The notes under the pieces: generated by a model
What the model saw: only the letters and a program-made list of their open reading frames with translations
Database searches by the model: none
What the model was told of the DNA's origin: nothing
Assembly (NCBI GenBank): GCA_003135575.1
Contig: PLCG01000068.1
Location: 89,882 to 114,900 of the forward strand
Direction of reading: 5' to 3'
Source of the DNA: Nitrososphaerota archaeon
GTDB lineage: Archaea; Thermoproteota; Nitrososphaeria; Nitrososphaerales; Gagatemarchaeaceae
DNA: 25,019 bases
Program-made: the position numbers and the translations under genes
Shown here: positions 8,453-15,764 of the stretch, piece after piece
Position numbering within the stretch: the stretch's first letter is position 1
How the letters are laid out: each line of letters begins with the position of its first letter

Positions 8453-9487
8453 GTGATTCTTTACGGCGTCAGCCCTATCGGCTTCGGGCACGCCTCACGC
8501 GCAGTGGCAATCGGGCTCAAGTTGAGGGAAAAGTCGCTGGAGCCTGAGTTCGCGACGGGCGGCCCTGCTGTCGAGTTCCTCAAGTCTTACGGCTTCAAGG
8601 TCCATGACGTCGTCCACGAGCCCGTGCCCGTGGAGTCGGATGGAGAGATGAAGGGGGCCACGCTGTGGTATCTCAGGTACTCTCTTGGATACAGGTCGAC
8701 CCGGAGGAGGATGGCCGAAATCGTGGATAAGCTCGCGCCGAAACTTGTGGTAGGGGACGAGGAGTTCGCCTCCGTCTCCCTCGCGATGCAGAAAGGAATC
8801 CAGCACGCCCTGATATCAGACGAGCTCCAGCTCGGTTTCGCAAAGAGCGCAGTCGCGAAGTGGGTCGAGGCGTTCGCGAGCAGATGGTATGCAGACTTCC
8901 AGCTCAAGGTTTTCCACCTCCTCATCCCGAGCTTCGGGACCGACACCGGGAACATCCACTACATGACGCCGGTCACGCGCGATGTCACAGAGTCAAGCGG
9001 GGCGACCAGGGTGGAGCACGGCCTGCCAGTAGACTCCCCGATGATCCTACTGAGTTCCAGCGGAAGCGGAAGGAAGCCGTTCCTCCTTCACAAGTCCGTG
9101 GAGGCCTTCAGAAAGGTATGCACGCACTCAGAGGTCCTCGTGACGACCGGGGTCGGAGGCCCGCCGATTGGCGACGAGAGGGTGCGCGAGCTCGGGATAG
9201 TCCGCGACAACCAGAACCTGGTGGCCGCGTCCGACCTTGTTATCTCGACCGCGGGGAGGAGCACGATCGACGAGGCCGTCGGCAGCGGCACTCCGATAAT
9301 CGCGATCCCAATCAGGAACCACGCCGAGCAGGAGAGGAACGCAGCAGAGCTTGGTTTCACCTTCCGAGACCTGGACAGGCTCGAAGAGCTGATCCGGAAG
9401 CTCCTAGGAAAGAGGACCGAGCCCGCGAACTACGCCGGAGCTCAGAAGACCGCGGACTACCTAGCCTCCCTTCTCCCGGCGAGTTAG
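8453..9487 (+). CDS. MurG-like glycosyltransferase (GT28 family)
   Basis: The 344-residue protein has the two Rossmann-like lobes of GT-B glycosyltransferases. The N-terminal lobe opens with a GFGHASR motif (residues 10-16), matching the GxGHxxR acceptor-side loop of the MurG/GT28 group. The C-terminal lobe has the donor-binding pattern DLVISTAGRSTIDEAVGSGTPIIAIP followed by HAEQERNAAELG, typical of UDP-sugar binding in GT28 enzymes. Archaea lack murein, so the acceptor is probably a lipid or surface glycan and cannot be read from sequence. There is no signal peptide, so it should act at the inner face of the membrane or in the cytoplasm. The start is GTG 8453. It converges with the downstream LOG-like gene with only 4 bp between stops. 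Confidence 0.85.
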   Translation: MILYGVSPIGFGHASRAVAIGLKLREKSLEPEFATGGPAVEFLKSYGFKVHDVVHEPVPVESDGEMKGATLWYLRYSLGYRSTRRRMAEIVDKLAPKLVVGDEEFASVSLAMQKGIQHALISDELQLGFAKSAVAKWVEAFASRWYADFQLKVFHLLIPSFGTDTGNIHYMTPVTRDVTESSGATRVEHGLPVDSPMILLSSSGSGRKPFLLHKSVEAFRKVCTHSEVLVTTGVGGPPIGDERVRELGIVRDNQNLVAASDLVISTAGRSTIDEAVGSGTPIIAIPIRNHAEQERNAAELGFTFRDLDRLEELIRKLLGKRTEPANYAGAQKTADYLASLLPAS

Positions 9488-9491
9488 CTCC

Positions 9492-10049
9492 CTACGCGCC
9501 AGCTCGTTTGGCCGTCCGCACCAACTTCGTCTTCTTCCCGTCGCGAGACAACTCGCGCACGACCTTCTTCACGGCATCTTCCGGGTCCGATGCCTCGATT
9601 ATCAACCGCGTCCGCCTGTGGTCGAGGTACCTACCTGCCCAACCATCGGCAACTCCCCCGGTCCCTTTCACGGCGACGATGGGCTTGTCAGCCTGGTAGG
9701 CCGCGGTCACCTCGGTGAGGGTGCCCGCGCCGCCTCCCACGACGATCATGGCGTCGCCCGAGTATGCGACCAAAAAGTCTCTTGACTTGCCCAGGCCTGT
9801 CGCGACGACGACGTCGCAGTATTTGTTGGCCTGGTAGGGATCATCAGAGGGAATGATGCCCACCGAAGTGCCTCCCGCTTCGTTAGCTCCCTTGCTTGCG
9901 GCCTCCATCACCCCGCCGAGGCCCCCGCACACGACCGTCGCGCCTTCCCGCGCTATCGCCCTCCCGACCTGGTAGGCCGCGCCTCGGGCGACCTCCGTGC
10001 ACGAATCTTCGTTGAATCCGACGACCGAAATCTGAAGGCGCCTTGCCAT
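9492..10049 (-). CDS. LOG-like Rossmann-fold nucleotide-binding protein (TIGR00725/SLOG type)
   Basis: The 185-residue protein has the lysine-decarboxylase-like/LOG fold: an N-terminal strand ISVVGF, the glycine-rich GGLGGVMEAASKGA, a central DFLVAYSGDAMIVVGGGAGTLTEV matching the PGGxGTxxE signature of LOG enzymes with GGGAGTLTE, and AAYQADKPIVAV. Relatives bind nucleotides. True LOG enzymes release cytokinin bases from nucleoside monophosphates, but for this TIGR00725-like group the substrate is uncertain. The frame is open to 10364. I chose ATG 10049 because it starts MARRLQISVVG, as expected for the fold, and because the TATA-like element near 10076 predicts a leaderless transcript starting there. 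It diverges from a phosphoribosyltransferase, and a nucleotide-salvage link is possible. Confidence 0.85.
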   Translation of the reverse strand: MARRLQISVVGFNEDSCTEVARGAAYQVGRAIAREGATVVCGGLGGVMEAASKGANEAGGTSVGIIPSDDPYQANKYCDVVVATGLGKSRDFLVAYSGDAMIVVGGGAGTLTEVTAAYQADKPIVAVKGTGGVADGWAGRYLDHRRTRLIIEASDPEDAVKKVVRELSRDGKKTKLVRTAKRAGA

Positions 10050-10068
10050 GACCAGCTTGGTCCGCCTC

Positions 10069-10081
10069 AAGCCCTTAAAGA
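10069..10081. promoter_or_regulatory. Shared TATA-like element of the divergent LOG-like and PRTase genes
   Basis: CCCTTAAAGACTC reads as a TATA-like box on both strands (CTTAAAG / CTTTAAG). It is about 26 nt from ATG 10049 on the minus strand, giving a leaderless start. It predicts a plus-strand start near 10102, ahead of GTG 10117. This is the only AT-rich patch between the two genes. Confidence 0.45.
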
Positions 10082-10116
10082 CTCCACAGGCCCTCAGCGC
10101 AGACGCGTGCCTGCCT

Positions 10117-10782
10117 GTGCCAAGAAGACTCTTCGCCGACCGCATGGAAGCGGGCAAGGCGCTCGCCGCTGCGGTGAAGCGCGAGTTGGGCGAGCAAGCG
10201 ATTTCGGTGAGGCCGCTCGTCTTGGCGATACCGCGGGGAGGGGTCACGATAGGTCTCGAGGTCGCGATGGCGCTCAACGCGGAATTTGACCTGGTGATCC
10301 CGAGGAAGATCGGGGCGGAGGGAAACCCAGAGTACGCGATAGGAGCGGTGATGCACGACGGCACGGCCTATCTCAACTCCGAGGCGGTCAGCCTCACCGG
10401 TGCCAGCGCCGACTACATCGAAGCCGAGAAGACGAAGGAGATGCATGAGGCTGCCCGGCGCCTCGAGGCATACCGAGGTGGGCGGAAGGAGCCGGCCCTT
10501 TCAGACAGGGTCGTGGTGGTCGTCGACGACGGGATTGCGACGGGGGCGACGATGATAGCCGCCCTGAGGTGGCTGAGGTCGCGCGGGGCCAAGATGGTCG
10601 TCGCCGCGGCTCCGGTCGCGCCTGCGAGCACCATCGCGGAGTTGAGGCAAGAGGCGGACTTGGTGGTCTGCCCCCAATCTCCGGAGCCCTTCTACGCCAT
10701 AGGCGAGTTCTACGAGGATTTCGGGCAGGTTAGCGACGAAGAAGTCAAGGAGATGCTGAAAGGCTACTGGAGCCTCGCCTAG
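10117..10782 (+). CDS. Phosphoribosyltransferase (COG1926-like PRTase)
   Basis: Type I PRTases transfer ribose phosphate between PRPP and a base. The 13-residue PRPP loop is clear at residues 132-145 (VVVVVDDGIATGAT), with upstream LAIPRGGVTIGLEVA and DLVIPRKIGAEGNPEYAIGAV strands typical of the COG1926 group, and a C-terminal VVCPQSPEPFYAIGEFYEDF. The exact base substrate is unknown. An ATG at 10048 is in frame, but it overlaps the first codon of the opposite gene and lies upstream of the likely promoter. GTG 10117 begins PRRLFADRMEAGKALA, the usual N-terminal position of the family, and gives 221 residues. The gene diverges from the LOG-like gene. Confidence 0.85.
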   Translation: MPRRLFADRMEAGKALAAAVKRELGEQAISVRPLVLAIPRGGVTIGLEVAMALNAEFDLVIPRKIGAEGNPEYAIGAVMHDGTAYLNSEAVSLTGASADYIEAEKTKEMHEAARRLEAYRGGRKEPALSDRVVVVVDDGIATGATMIAALRWLRSRGAKMVVAAAPVAPASTIAELRQEADLVVCPQSPEPFYAIGEFYEDFGQVSDEEVKEMLKGYWSLA

Positions 10783-10791
10783 CAAGCGCTC

Positions 10792-10814
10792 ACTTTTTCT
10801 CCCTTGCGCGGGAG
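10792..10814 (+). terminator. Possible oligo-T terminator after the PRTase gene
   Basis: A T-rich run (CTTTTTCT) follows the PRTase stop by about 10 nt, and a small CTCCC-TTGCGC-GGGAG stem lies directly after it. Archaeal RNA polymerase often stops at such T runs. The evidence is only the base pattern. Confidence 0.3.
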
Positions 10815-10857
10815 GGGCGGTTTTGTGTCGTGCGGCAGTAGGTCGGGGTCCTAGTCG

Positions 10858-11736
10858 ATGGTCGCCATCGCCGTAATCCTTGGGCTAGTCGTGGCCTTCT
10901 GCTTCGGGACCTCTGACTTCCTCTCAAAGGGCCTGAGTCAGAAGGTCGGGTTCTACCGAGCGACGGTCTACACTCTGGGGATGAGCGGGGCGATTGTCGT
11001 GCTGCCGGCACTCCTCCTCGGGACTCGCAAGCAGCCTTCCTTCGTCGACATCGCCGTCCTCGGCCTCATCGCCGTCGCGACCTTCACCGCGTTCGTCTTC
11101 ATGTATCGGGGCTATCAGAAAGGGCACCTCTCCATCGTCTCTCCGACGGTGAACTCGTTCCCAGTGTTCTTGGTGCTCATCTCGATATTCATCCTGAAGC
11201 TGAGCATCTCGACCACGGTGCTGCTGGCACTCGCGGGCGTCATACTGGGGGTCGTCTTGGTCTCCACGAACTTCTCCTCCCTGCGCTCCTCCAAGAGGGT
11301 CAGCCTCACGGTCGGGGTACCAGAGGCAATCCTGGCGGCGTTCTTCTTCGCGGTCACCTTCTCCTCGATAGGATACGCCTACGAGACAATCGGTTACTTC
11401 TGGCCCGTCTTGGCCGCGAGGTTCGGGGCAGCCTTCGTAGGGCTGCTCGTAGGCCTTGCCCTAAGGATAGACGTGAGGCCGTTCGGGGGCAAGCTGCTCC
11501 CCCGTCTGCTTGTGATGGGGGTCCTCGAGGCCGCGGGGATTCTCGTCTTCAGCCTCGCGATTCTCTACTCCTCGATTGCCATGCTGCCGGTAACTACGAC
11601 GCTCATGGGGATGGGAGTCGTGTTCACGGTCGGGTTCGCCCTCATCTTCCTGAAGGAGAGGGTCGCGGCGAGCTACGCGGTCGGAGTGATGATCCTCGTC
11701 GTGAGCGTGGCGGCCCTTCTCTACTTCACGGCTTGA
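10858..11736 (+). CDS. EamA/DMT-superfamily membrane transporter
   Basis: The 292-residue protein is almost wholly hydrophobic and reads as about ten transmembrane helices in two similar halves (about 1-140 and 150-292), the layout of EamA drug/metabolite transporters. Typical pieces are GTSDFLSKGLSQKVG after helix 1, IVSPTVNSFPVFLVLISIFILK at the end of the first half, and the closing MGVVFTVGFALIFLKERVAASYAVGVMILVVSV, which matches the ExxxxxxxxG pattern at the end of EamA repeats. The substrate is unknown. The start is ATG 10858; a stop codon lies just upstream in frame and there is no clear Shine-Dalgarno. Its 3' end overlaps the 3' end of the convergent AlaX gene by 11 bp. Confidence 0.88.
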   Translation: MVAIAVILGLVVAFCFGTSDFLSKGLSQKVGFYRATVYTLGMSGAIVVLPALLLGTRKQPSFVDIAVLGLIAVATFTAFVFMYRGYQKGHLSIVSPTVNSFPVFLVLISIFILKLSISTTVLLALAGVILGVVLVSTNFSSLRSSKRVSLTVGVPEAILAAFFFAVTFSSIGYAYETIGYFWPVLAARFGAAFVGLLVGLALRIDVRPFGGKLLPRLLVMGVLEAAGILVFSLAILYSSIAMLPVTTTLMGMGVVFTVGFALIFLKERVAASYAVGVMILVVSVAALLYFTA

Positions 11737-12424
11737 GCGAGAAGTAGAGCCGCCTGTTGCTCTTGCCCTTGTTCTCGATGCGGTTCACGACGATCTCGCC
11801 AATCTCTGACGTGTTCTTGACGTGGACTCCGCCGTCTGCCTGTGTGTCTATCTCGCCGATCTGGACTATCCTCAGCTCGTCGACGGCGGGAGGGAGCGCG
11901 CCGGCCAGCTTCACGAACCCGGGAGTCTTCAGCGCCTCTTCCCTCTTCATGAAGAACGACTTGACCTCCGCGCCGCTCCGCGCAGCCTCGTTTGCCATCT
12001 TAACGTAGTCGCCGAACTTCTCCCTGTCGAAGGCCTCTAGCGAAAAGTCGATCCTCGACTCGACGGGCGAGATCTGGTTACCTGTTATCAGCGCCCCAGT
12101 CTCGCGGTTTACCACCGCGCTCAGGATGTGCGCCGTCGTGTGCATCCTCATCACTCGGTGCCTCTTCTCCCAATCGATGACCCCGTGGACGCTCTCCCCC
12201 GGATTCAATGACGCCCCGGGTGCCAATACGTGATAAATCGCTTCGTCCTTCTTGGTCACCTCGACCACGTCCGCGCCATTGAGCTTCCCGACGTCGGAGA
12301 CCAGGCCCCCTCCCCGGGGGTTGAACGCGGTCCTGTCGAGCTTCACCCCGTTCTCGTCGACGGACTCGACCTTGGCGTCGAACTCACGCAGGTACATGTC
12401 CTTCCAGAAGAGCCGCTCGGTCAT
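11726..12424 (-). CDS. alaX: Stand-alone alanyl-tRNA editing protein (AlaX-M type)
   Basis: AlaX proteins hydrolyse Ser- or Gly-tRNA-Ala in trans. The 232-residue product aligns with the AlaRS editing region. It has FNPRGGG (residues 34-40; FYPRGGG in the AlaRS of this window), H95xxxH99 in MHTTAH, and QADGGVH201 at the place of the AlaRS CGGTH motif. The expected Cys ligand is Asp197 here, and Thr is Val. Some AlaX proteins may share this, so loss of zinc binding should not be assumed. The start is ATG 12424: GAGGTG lies 6 nt upstream as a Shine-Dalgarno. A GTG at 12433 is part of that site and less likely. It shares a divergent promoter with the DUF192 gene. Confidence 0.9.
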   Translation of the reverse strand: MTERLFWKDMYLREFDAKVESVDENGVKLDRTAFNPRGGGLVSDVGKLNGADVVEVTKKDEAIYHVLAPGASLNPGESVHGVIDWEKRHRVMRMHTTAHILSAVVNRETGALITGNQISPVESRIDFSLEAFDREKFGDYVKMANEAARSGAEVKSFFMKREEALKTPGFVKLAGALPPAVDELRIVQIGEIDTQADGGVHVKNTSEIGEIVVNRIENKGKSNRRLYFSLKP

Positions 12425-12429
12425 CTTGC

Positions 12430-12436
12430 GCACCTC
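12430..12436 (-). promoter_or_regulatory. Shine-Dalgarno site of alaX
   Basis: Minus-strand AGAGGTG followed by CGCAAG and ATG 12424 matches the archaeal anti-Shine-Dalgarno core GGAGGTG. It decides between GTG 12433 and ATG 12424 as the start. Confidence 0.55.
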
Positions 12437-12465
12437 TCGGAGTCGGTCGTCTCTGCCCGGGGTTT

Positions 12466-12477
12466 CGAATAAATATC
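12466..12477. promoter_or_regulatory. Shared AT-rich promoter box between alaX and the DUF192 gene
   Basis: GAATAAATATCC is TATA-like on both strands (AATAAATAT and ATATTTATT). It predicts a minus start near 12445, 21 nt before alaX ATG 12424, and a plus start near 12498, just ahead of TTG 12506. Confidence 0.5.
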
Positions 12478-12505
12478 CGGATTAGCGCGAGCGCTCGAAG
12501 ACAGG

Positions 12506-13000
12506 TTGCAGGTGAACCGTGTCAGGCTGTTGATAATGGCCGTCGTCCTCGTCCCACTCGTAATCATCGCCGCCAACGTCCTTCTATATGATTCTACTCC
12601 GATAGCGAGCTCACCCGGCGGGTACTCGAGCTTCACCGCGGGCGGAAAGACATTCCACCTGACCTACGTGGCCACCAACGATACCACGCGCGCGAAGGGC
12701 CTAATGGACACGAAGGTGACCGACTCTACCACGGAGCTCTTCGTCTTCCCGAGTTCCGACTACTACTCGTTCTGGATGTATGGCGTCAACTCGAGCCTTG
12801 ACATAATGTGGGTCGATACTCCTACCAGCGGCAACTCAGGTTCGGTGGTCTACCTCGCCCCCGACTCGCCTCCTTGCCACGTGACCGTCGTGTGCACCAA
12901 CTACCAGCCGACCGCGAAGGCGAACTTTGTGATAGAGGCGAAGGGCGGGTTCGCCGCGGCGAACGGGATCAAGCTCGGGACGACCGTCACCATCAACTAG
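12506..13000 (+). CDS. Membrane-anchored or secreted DUF192 family protein
   Basis: The 164-residue protein has an N-terminal hydrophobic segment (residues 7-27, RLLIMAVVLVPLVIIAANVLL), a short linker, and a DUF192 (COG1430) domain. The domain is recognised by the order ATNDTTRAKGLMDTK, the FVFPSSDYYSFWMYGVNSSLDIMWVD stretch (family pattern F-x-Mx-n-xxPLDxxFlD), a V-YLAPDSPPC loop, and the end motif FVIEAKGGFAAANGIKLGTTV. The domain is probably outside the membrane; the family function is unknown. TTG 12506 is the first start after the predicted promoter, and GTG 12512 is an alternative. It converges with nreA across a 20-bp gap. Confidence 0.85.
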   Translation: MQVNRVRLLIMAVVLVPLVIIAANVLLYDSTPIASSPGGYSSFTAGGKTFHLTYVATNDTTRAKGLMDTKVTDSTTELFVFPSSDYYSFWMYGVNSSLDIMWVDTPTSGNSGSVVYLAPDSPPCHVTVVCTNYQPTAKANFVIEAKGGFAAANGIKLGTTVTIN

Positions 13001-13020
13001 CCGCCGGACGCACGGGATCC

Positions 13021-14340
13021 TCAGTAGCTCGTGATCTTCGCCTGCGTCAGCTCCCTCGAGATGAGGACCGAGGACGCCTTCCACTTCTTGGACGGGATCC
13101 TCATCTTGGCCAGGGCCGCCGCTAGGGCAGAGCCGAACGACTCGTGGATTGTGGGCCGCTGCCGCATCAGCTCCCTTATGCTCTCCCTCACGTTCCAGAC
13201 GCCGAGCGGCATTATGTATCCAGGGTAGGTCTCGCGAAGGACTATCGCGGACGCCTGCCTCCTCTCGGCCTCGAGCGCCTCAGTGACGGCAAGACGCGTG
13301 GAGTAGTAGCAACCTCCGACCTTCGCATAGGTGCGCCGTCCAAAGTACTCCTCGTAGTCGCCGATGACGTAGGGCTCCTTCGTGAACTGGTTCCACGTCG
13401 TGTTGGGGAACCACGCCTCTATCCACTCGAACCTCCACGGCTCGGGCAGCAGTATAGCGACATACTGGTTGTCGTAGACGCTGTAGCTGTAGACGCGGTA
13501 CTTGTCGATGGTCTGGAACCCCTTGACCTTCTCGATGAGCCTCGCGCTTATCGTGCTGTCCACGGCGGTGATGCTCCACCTCGTCGGCACGAGCCTTCTC
13601 CTCGCGCCCTCCCCGAACATCCCGATGCTGAGGGACCTCTGGAGCCTCGTGACCATGATGCCGTCCCTGTAGAGGGAGAAGATGGCCTCCGCAGCCTTTA
13701 GGTCCCTGTCGTAGTAGGACTTCTCGATCTTCCTTTCCACCGAGACGTTCGAAGTCTTGAACCTCTCCATCGGCGCGGACGGCCCGAACGGTTGAGTGTC
13801 CTCGCTTAGGGTGAGGGTCTTCCGCGGGGCCTTTGTGAGCTGTAACTCGGAGTCTACTGGCCTAGCGGCCATAGAGAGCTCCTGCAGCTGCTGGAGCGTC
13901 CTCCCGGGGTTGGCCGCGTCCTCCACGTTCGCCCTCGTGTTCCCCCTCACAAGCGAGTACCTGTAGTCGATTATCGTCTCAAGCGGCCTCCCGAGCCAGA
14001 ACTCGGGCGTGTCCAAGATCGACGTGTCCCCGTATTGGGGAGGGACCATCGGGCCTATCGAGACCTTCGGGTAGCCTATCCTCCCGACGAAGACTCCCGG
14101 AGGGGACGACCCGGAGATCTTGTCGGAGTACGAGAAGTTTGAGCGACCTATCGCCTGGGCCTTTACGATTATCGGGCAGCGGGGCTTGCCGCAGAGCAGC
14201 TTCGCGCCCCTGCAGCTGAGGCACATCCATGCCGGGGGCGTCTCCGTCACCTCTATCGAGCGCGCGACCTCCTCGAACCCTATCTTCTCTGAGGAAATCA
14301 CGTTCGAGAGCCATGTAATCCGTCGCGGCAGAGAAACCAT
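13021..14340 (-). CDS. nreA: Archaeal DNA repair protein Nre (NreA-like) with a C-terminal PCNA-interaction motif
   Basis: Nre proteins take part in archaeal DNA damage repair and contact the PCNA clamp. The 439-residue product has the N-terminal cysteine motif C40xxC43-x6-C50-x4-C55 (MCLSCRGAKLLCGKPRC), then the conserved PPGVFVGRIGYPKVSIGPMVPP and LDTPEFW of the Nre N-terminal domain. The C-terminal domain contains WSITAVDSTIS and GGCYYSTRLAVTEALE. The last seven residues, QAKITSY, fit a PIP box (Q-x-x-hydrophobic-x-x-aromatic) at the extreme C-terminus. An ATG at 14352 is possible, but the TATA box at 14361-14368 predicts transcription near 14338-14340, so ATG 14340 is probably a leaderless start. 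The gene is divergent from mre11, with a tnpB element in between. Confidence 0.9.
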   Translation of the reverse strand: MVSLPRRITWLSNVISSEKIGFEEVARSIEVTETPPAWMCLSCRGAKLLCGKPRCPIIVKAQAIGRSNFSYSDKISGSSPPGVFVGRIGYPKVSIGPMVPPQYGDTSILDTPEFWLGRPLETIIDYRYSLVRGNTRANVEDAANPGRTLQQLQELSMAARPVDSELQLTKAPRKTLTLSEDTQPFGPSAPMERFKTSNVSVERKIEKSYYDRDLKAAEAIFSLYRDGIMVTRLQRSLSIGMFGEGARRRLVPTRWSITAVDSTISARLIEKVKGFQTIDKYRVYSYSVYDNQYVAILLPEPWRFEWIEAWFPNTTWNQFTKEPYVIGDYEEYFGRRTYAKVGGCYYSTRLAVTEALEAERRQASAIVLRETYPGYIMPLGVWNVRESIRELMRQRPTIHESFGSALAAALAKMRIPSKKWKASSVLISRELTQAKITSY

Positions 14341-14360
14341 GCGGAATCTCATCCCGAAGC

Positions 14361-14368
14361 TCTTAAAC
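14361..14368 (-). promoter_or_regulatory. TATA box of nreA
   Basis: Minus-strand GTTTAAGA centred near 14365 lies about 25 nt before ATG 14340, which implies a leaderless mRNA. The right end of the tnpB element is about 30 bp upstream of this box. Confidence 0.55.
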
Positions 14369-14396
14369 TATTGGCGAACAAAACGGGTGCACCGGT

Positions 14397-14530
14397 GACG
14401 TCCTCCCGCGGCTAAAGGCCGTGGGCTTCCAGCCCTTTCGGGCGTGTAGTTCCTGCTTCACTGACAGAGCTTGCTCGCCCAGTTGTCTGGACGGGTAGGG
14501 GTTCCATCTCCACAGGCTTGAGCTCGGGCA
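14397..14530 (-). ncRNA. Predicted omega RNA (TnpB guide RNA scaffold) at the right end of the element
   Basis: TnpB nucleases use an RNA made from the 3' end of tnpB and the element's right end. Here the tnpB 3' end contains two stem-loops, CCCGAAAGGG and the CCCACGGC/GCCGCGGG stem with one A-C mismatch, and ends GGAGGACGTCAC. The guide would be the flanking sequence beginning CGGTGCACCCG (14398 downwards). The 5' limit is a guess based on usual lengths; expression cannot be judged. Confidence 0.4.
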
Positions 14531-15653
14531 TGTCCTGCCCTACCTTTGCGAGTCCTCGCTTCAGCACGATGCACGACGCGTTGTGGTCGCGTCTTAGGTG
14601 ACGACCGCAACTGACGCAATCGAACTCTCTGATATCGAGAGCGATCTTGTTGAGAGCGCCACAGTGGAAGCACTCCTGTGTCGAATATGCTGGGTCGACC
14701 CTGACGACACGCTTACCCTTCGAGAGGGCCTTGTACTCTGTAAGTGTGACAAGCTCGCTCCAACCTGCGTCTAGGATTGACTTCGCGAGAGCATGATTCC
14801 TCACCATGTTCCTGACGCGCAAATCCTCGAAGGCGATGAGGTCGTGCCGTCTCACGAGCTCCGTCGAGAGCTTGTGGTTGAAATCTGTGCGCTGCCTCCT
14901 GACTTTGGCGTGCCCTGACGCGACCCTCTGACGTGCCTTGAACCTGTTCTTCGAACCCTTCATCTTGTGTGAGAGCGACCGCTGAAGGCGTTTGAGTTTC
15001 TTCTCCGCCTTTCTGAGAAATCGAGGATGTGGGACCTCAACTCAGTCGCTCGTGACTATCAAGGACCTGAGGCCGAGATCGATGCCTACAGGTGACACGA
15101 ACTTCATCACGACGACATTCTGGAGCGGCACGACGTCCTCGAAGACGAGCGACGCGAACCACTTTCCGTCGGACTCTCTCATGACAGTGCACGTCTTCAG
15201 GAGCGCGTCTTTTGGGAGCGGCCTGTGGAAGGCCGTTCTGACATTGCCGATCTTTGATAGGTAGAGCCTTCGCCTCATTACGTCGGGTTTGACGGAGCCG
15301 TTGTAAGCCTGGGGGTACGTGAAAGACCCCGCAGTGGAGCGCTTCTTGAACCTCGGATATTTTGCGCGATGTGCGAAGAACGATTTGAAGGCCTTATCCA
15401 GCCTCCTCAGGACGTCCTGGGAGACCTGAGAGTGGACTGAGCCCAATCCTGCGTCTTGCTTGCGCTCAAATGTGAGGATTGCCGCCTGCATGTTGTACGA
15501 CGTCGATCTCCTGTCTGACTCCCATCTTGTCTTCCTGTGCGCCAAAGCATCGTTCCAGAGAACCCTCGTCGCCTCGATGGTGTGGAGCATCATGGCCTCC
15601 TGCTTCGACGAAGGATAGAGGCGAAAGCGGAAAGCGACGACAGGCATCATCAT
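14412..15653 (-). pseudogene. tnpB: tnpB (RNA-guided nuclease of IS605-type elements) interrupted by one in-frame TGA
   Basis: Read through, this is a 413-codon TnpB of normal length. Residues 1-203 contain the N-terminal RNA-binding part (FRFRLYPSSKQEAMM, RYxxFKKR-like KYPRFKKRSTAGSFTYP) and RuvC-I (GID192LG). The stop TGA is codon 204 at 15042-15044, directly after VTSD, where relatives usually have Gly; GGA to TGA is a single change. The same frame then continues VEVPHPRFLRKAEKKLKRLQRSLSHK and on to RuvC-II (IAFE276DL), the zinc finger (C328, C331, C346, C349) and RuvC-III (RRD356HNAS), ending with the usual RASSVSEAGTTRP tail. All catalytic residues are present, so the mutation looks recent. 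Restart at M231 would lose RuvC-I. Confidence 0.92.
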
Positions 15654-15677
15654 ATTGTCGTCTTACAATACTTAAGC
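15653..15677 (-). promoter_or_regulatory. tnpB promoter with a small hairpin
   Basis: Minus-strand GCTTAAGTATTG gives a TATA-like box at about 15668-15677, about 24 nt from three successive ATG codons (15653, 15650, 15647). TATTGT-CGTCTT-ACAATA (15653-15670) is a perfect 6-bp inverted repeat between the box and the start. It may be an element-end hairpin or an operator. Confidence 0.35.
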
Positions 15678-15731
15678 CTCCATGCTCGCTTTCATCCCAC
15701 CCTAATGCACATGGGTCTTCTCGCTCACATA

Positions 15732-15739
15732 TGATAAAT
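15732..15739 (+). promoter_or_regulatory. TATA box of mre11-rad50
   Basis: GATAAATA centred near 15736 predicts transcription near 15762, immediately before ATG 15765, so the mRNA is probably leaderless. There is no Shine-Dalgarno. Confidence 0.6.
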
Positions 15740-15764
15740 AGCGACCGCCAATCTCGTCGGATAG

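Larger units (their letters stand above)
14397..15731 (-). mobile_element. IS200/IS605-family (IS1341-type) tnpB-only element; ends approximate
   Basis: The unit holds one broken tnpB and no tnpA (Y1 transposase), so it cannot move by itself. The right end is supported by the hairpin that is usual at the 3' end of these elements: CCCACGGC-CTTTA-GCCGCGGG on the minus strand, followed by GGAGGACGTCAC at about 14398-14409. The left end, upstream of tnpB, is not certain. Minus-strand TTTATCATATG near 15728-15736 would allow a TTTAT-like target motif, but the mre11 TATA box overlaps it. Such elements insert without target duplication, so flanking repeats cannot help. It lies between the promoters of nreA and mre11. 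Confidence 0.6.

Noticed and set aside
14412..14963. The C-terminal half of TnpB as a separate functional gene
   Set aside because: It lacks the RuvC-I aspartate and the N-terminal RNA-binding part, and there is no promoter or ribosome site before M231.
15042..15044. The TGA in tnpB as a selenocysteine codon
   Set aside because: The position is normally Gly, no selenocysteine insertion element can be recognised, and TnpB needs no redox residue there; a nonsense change is simpler.
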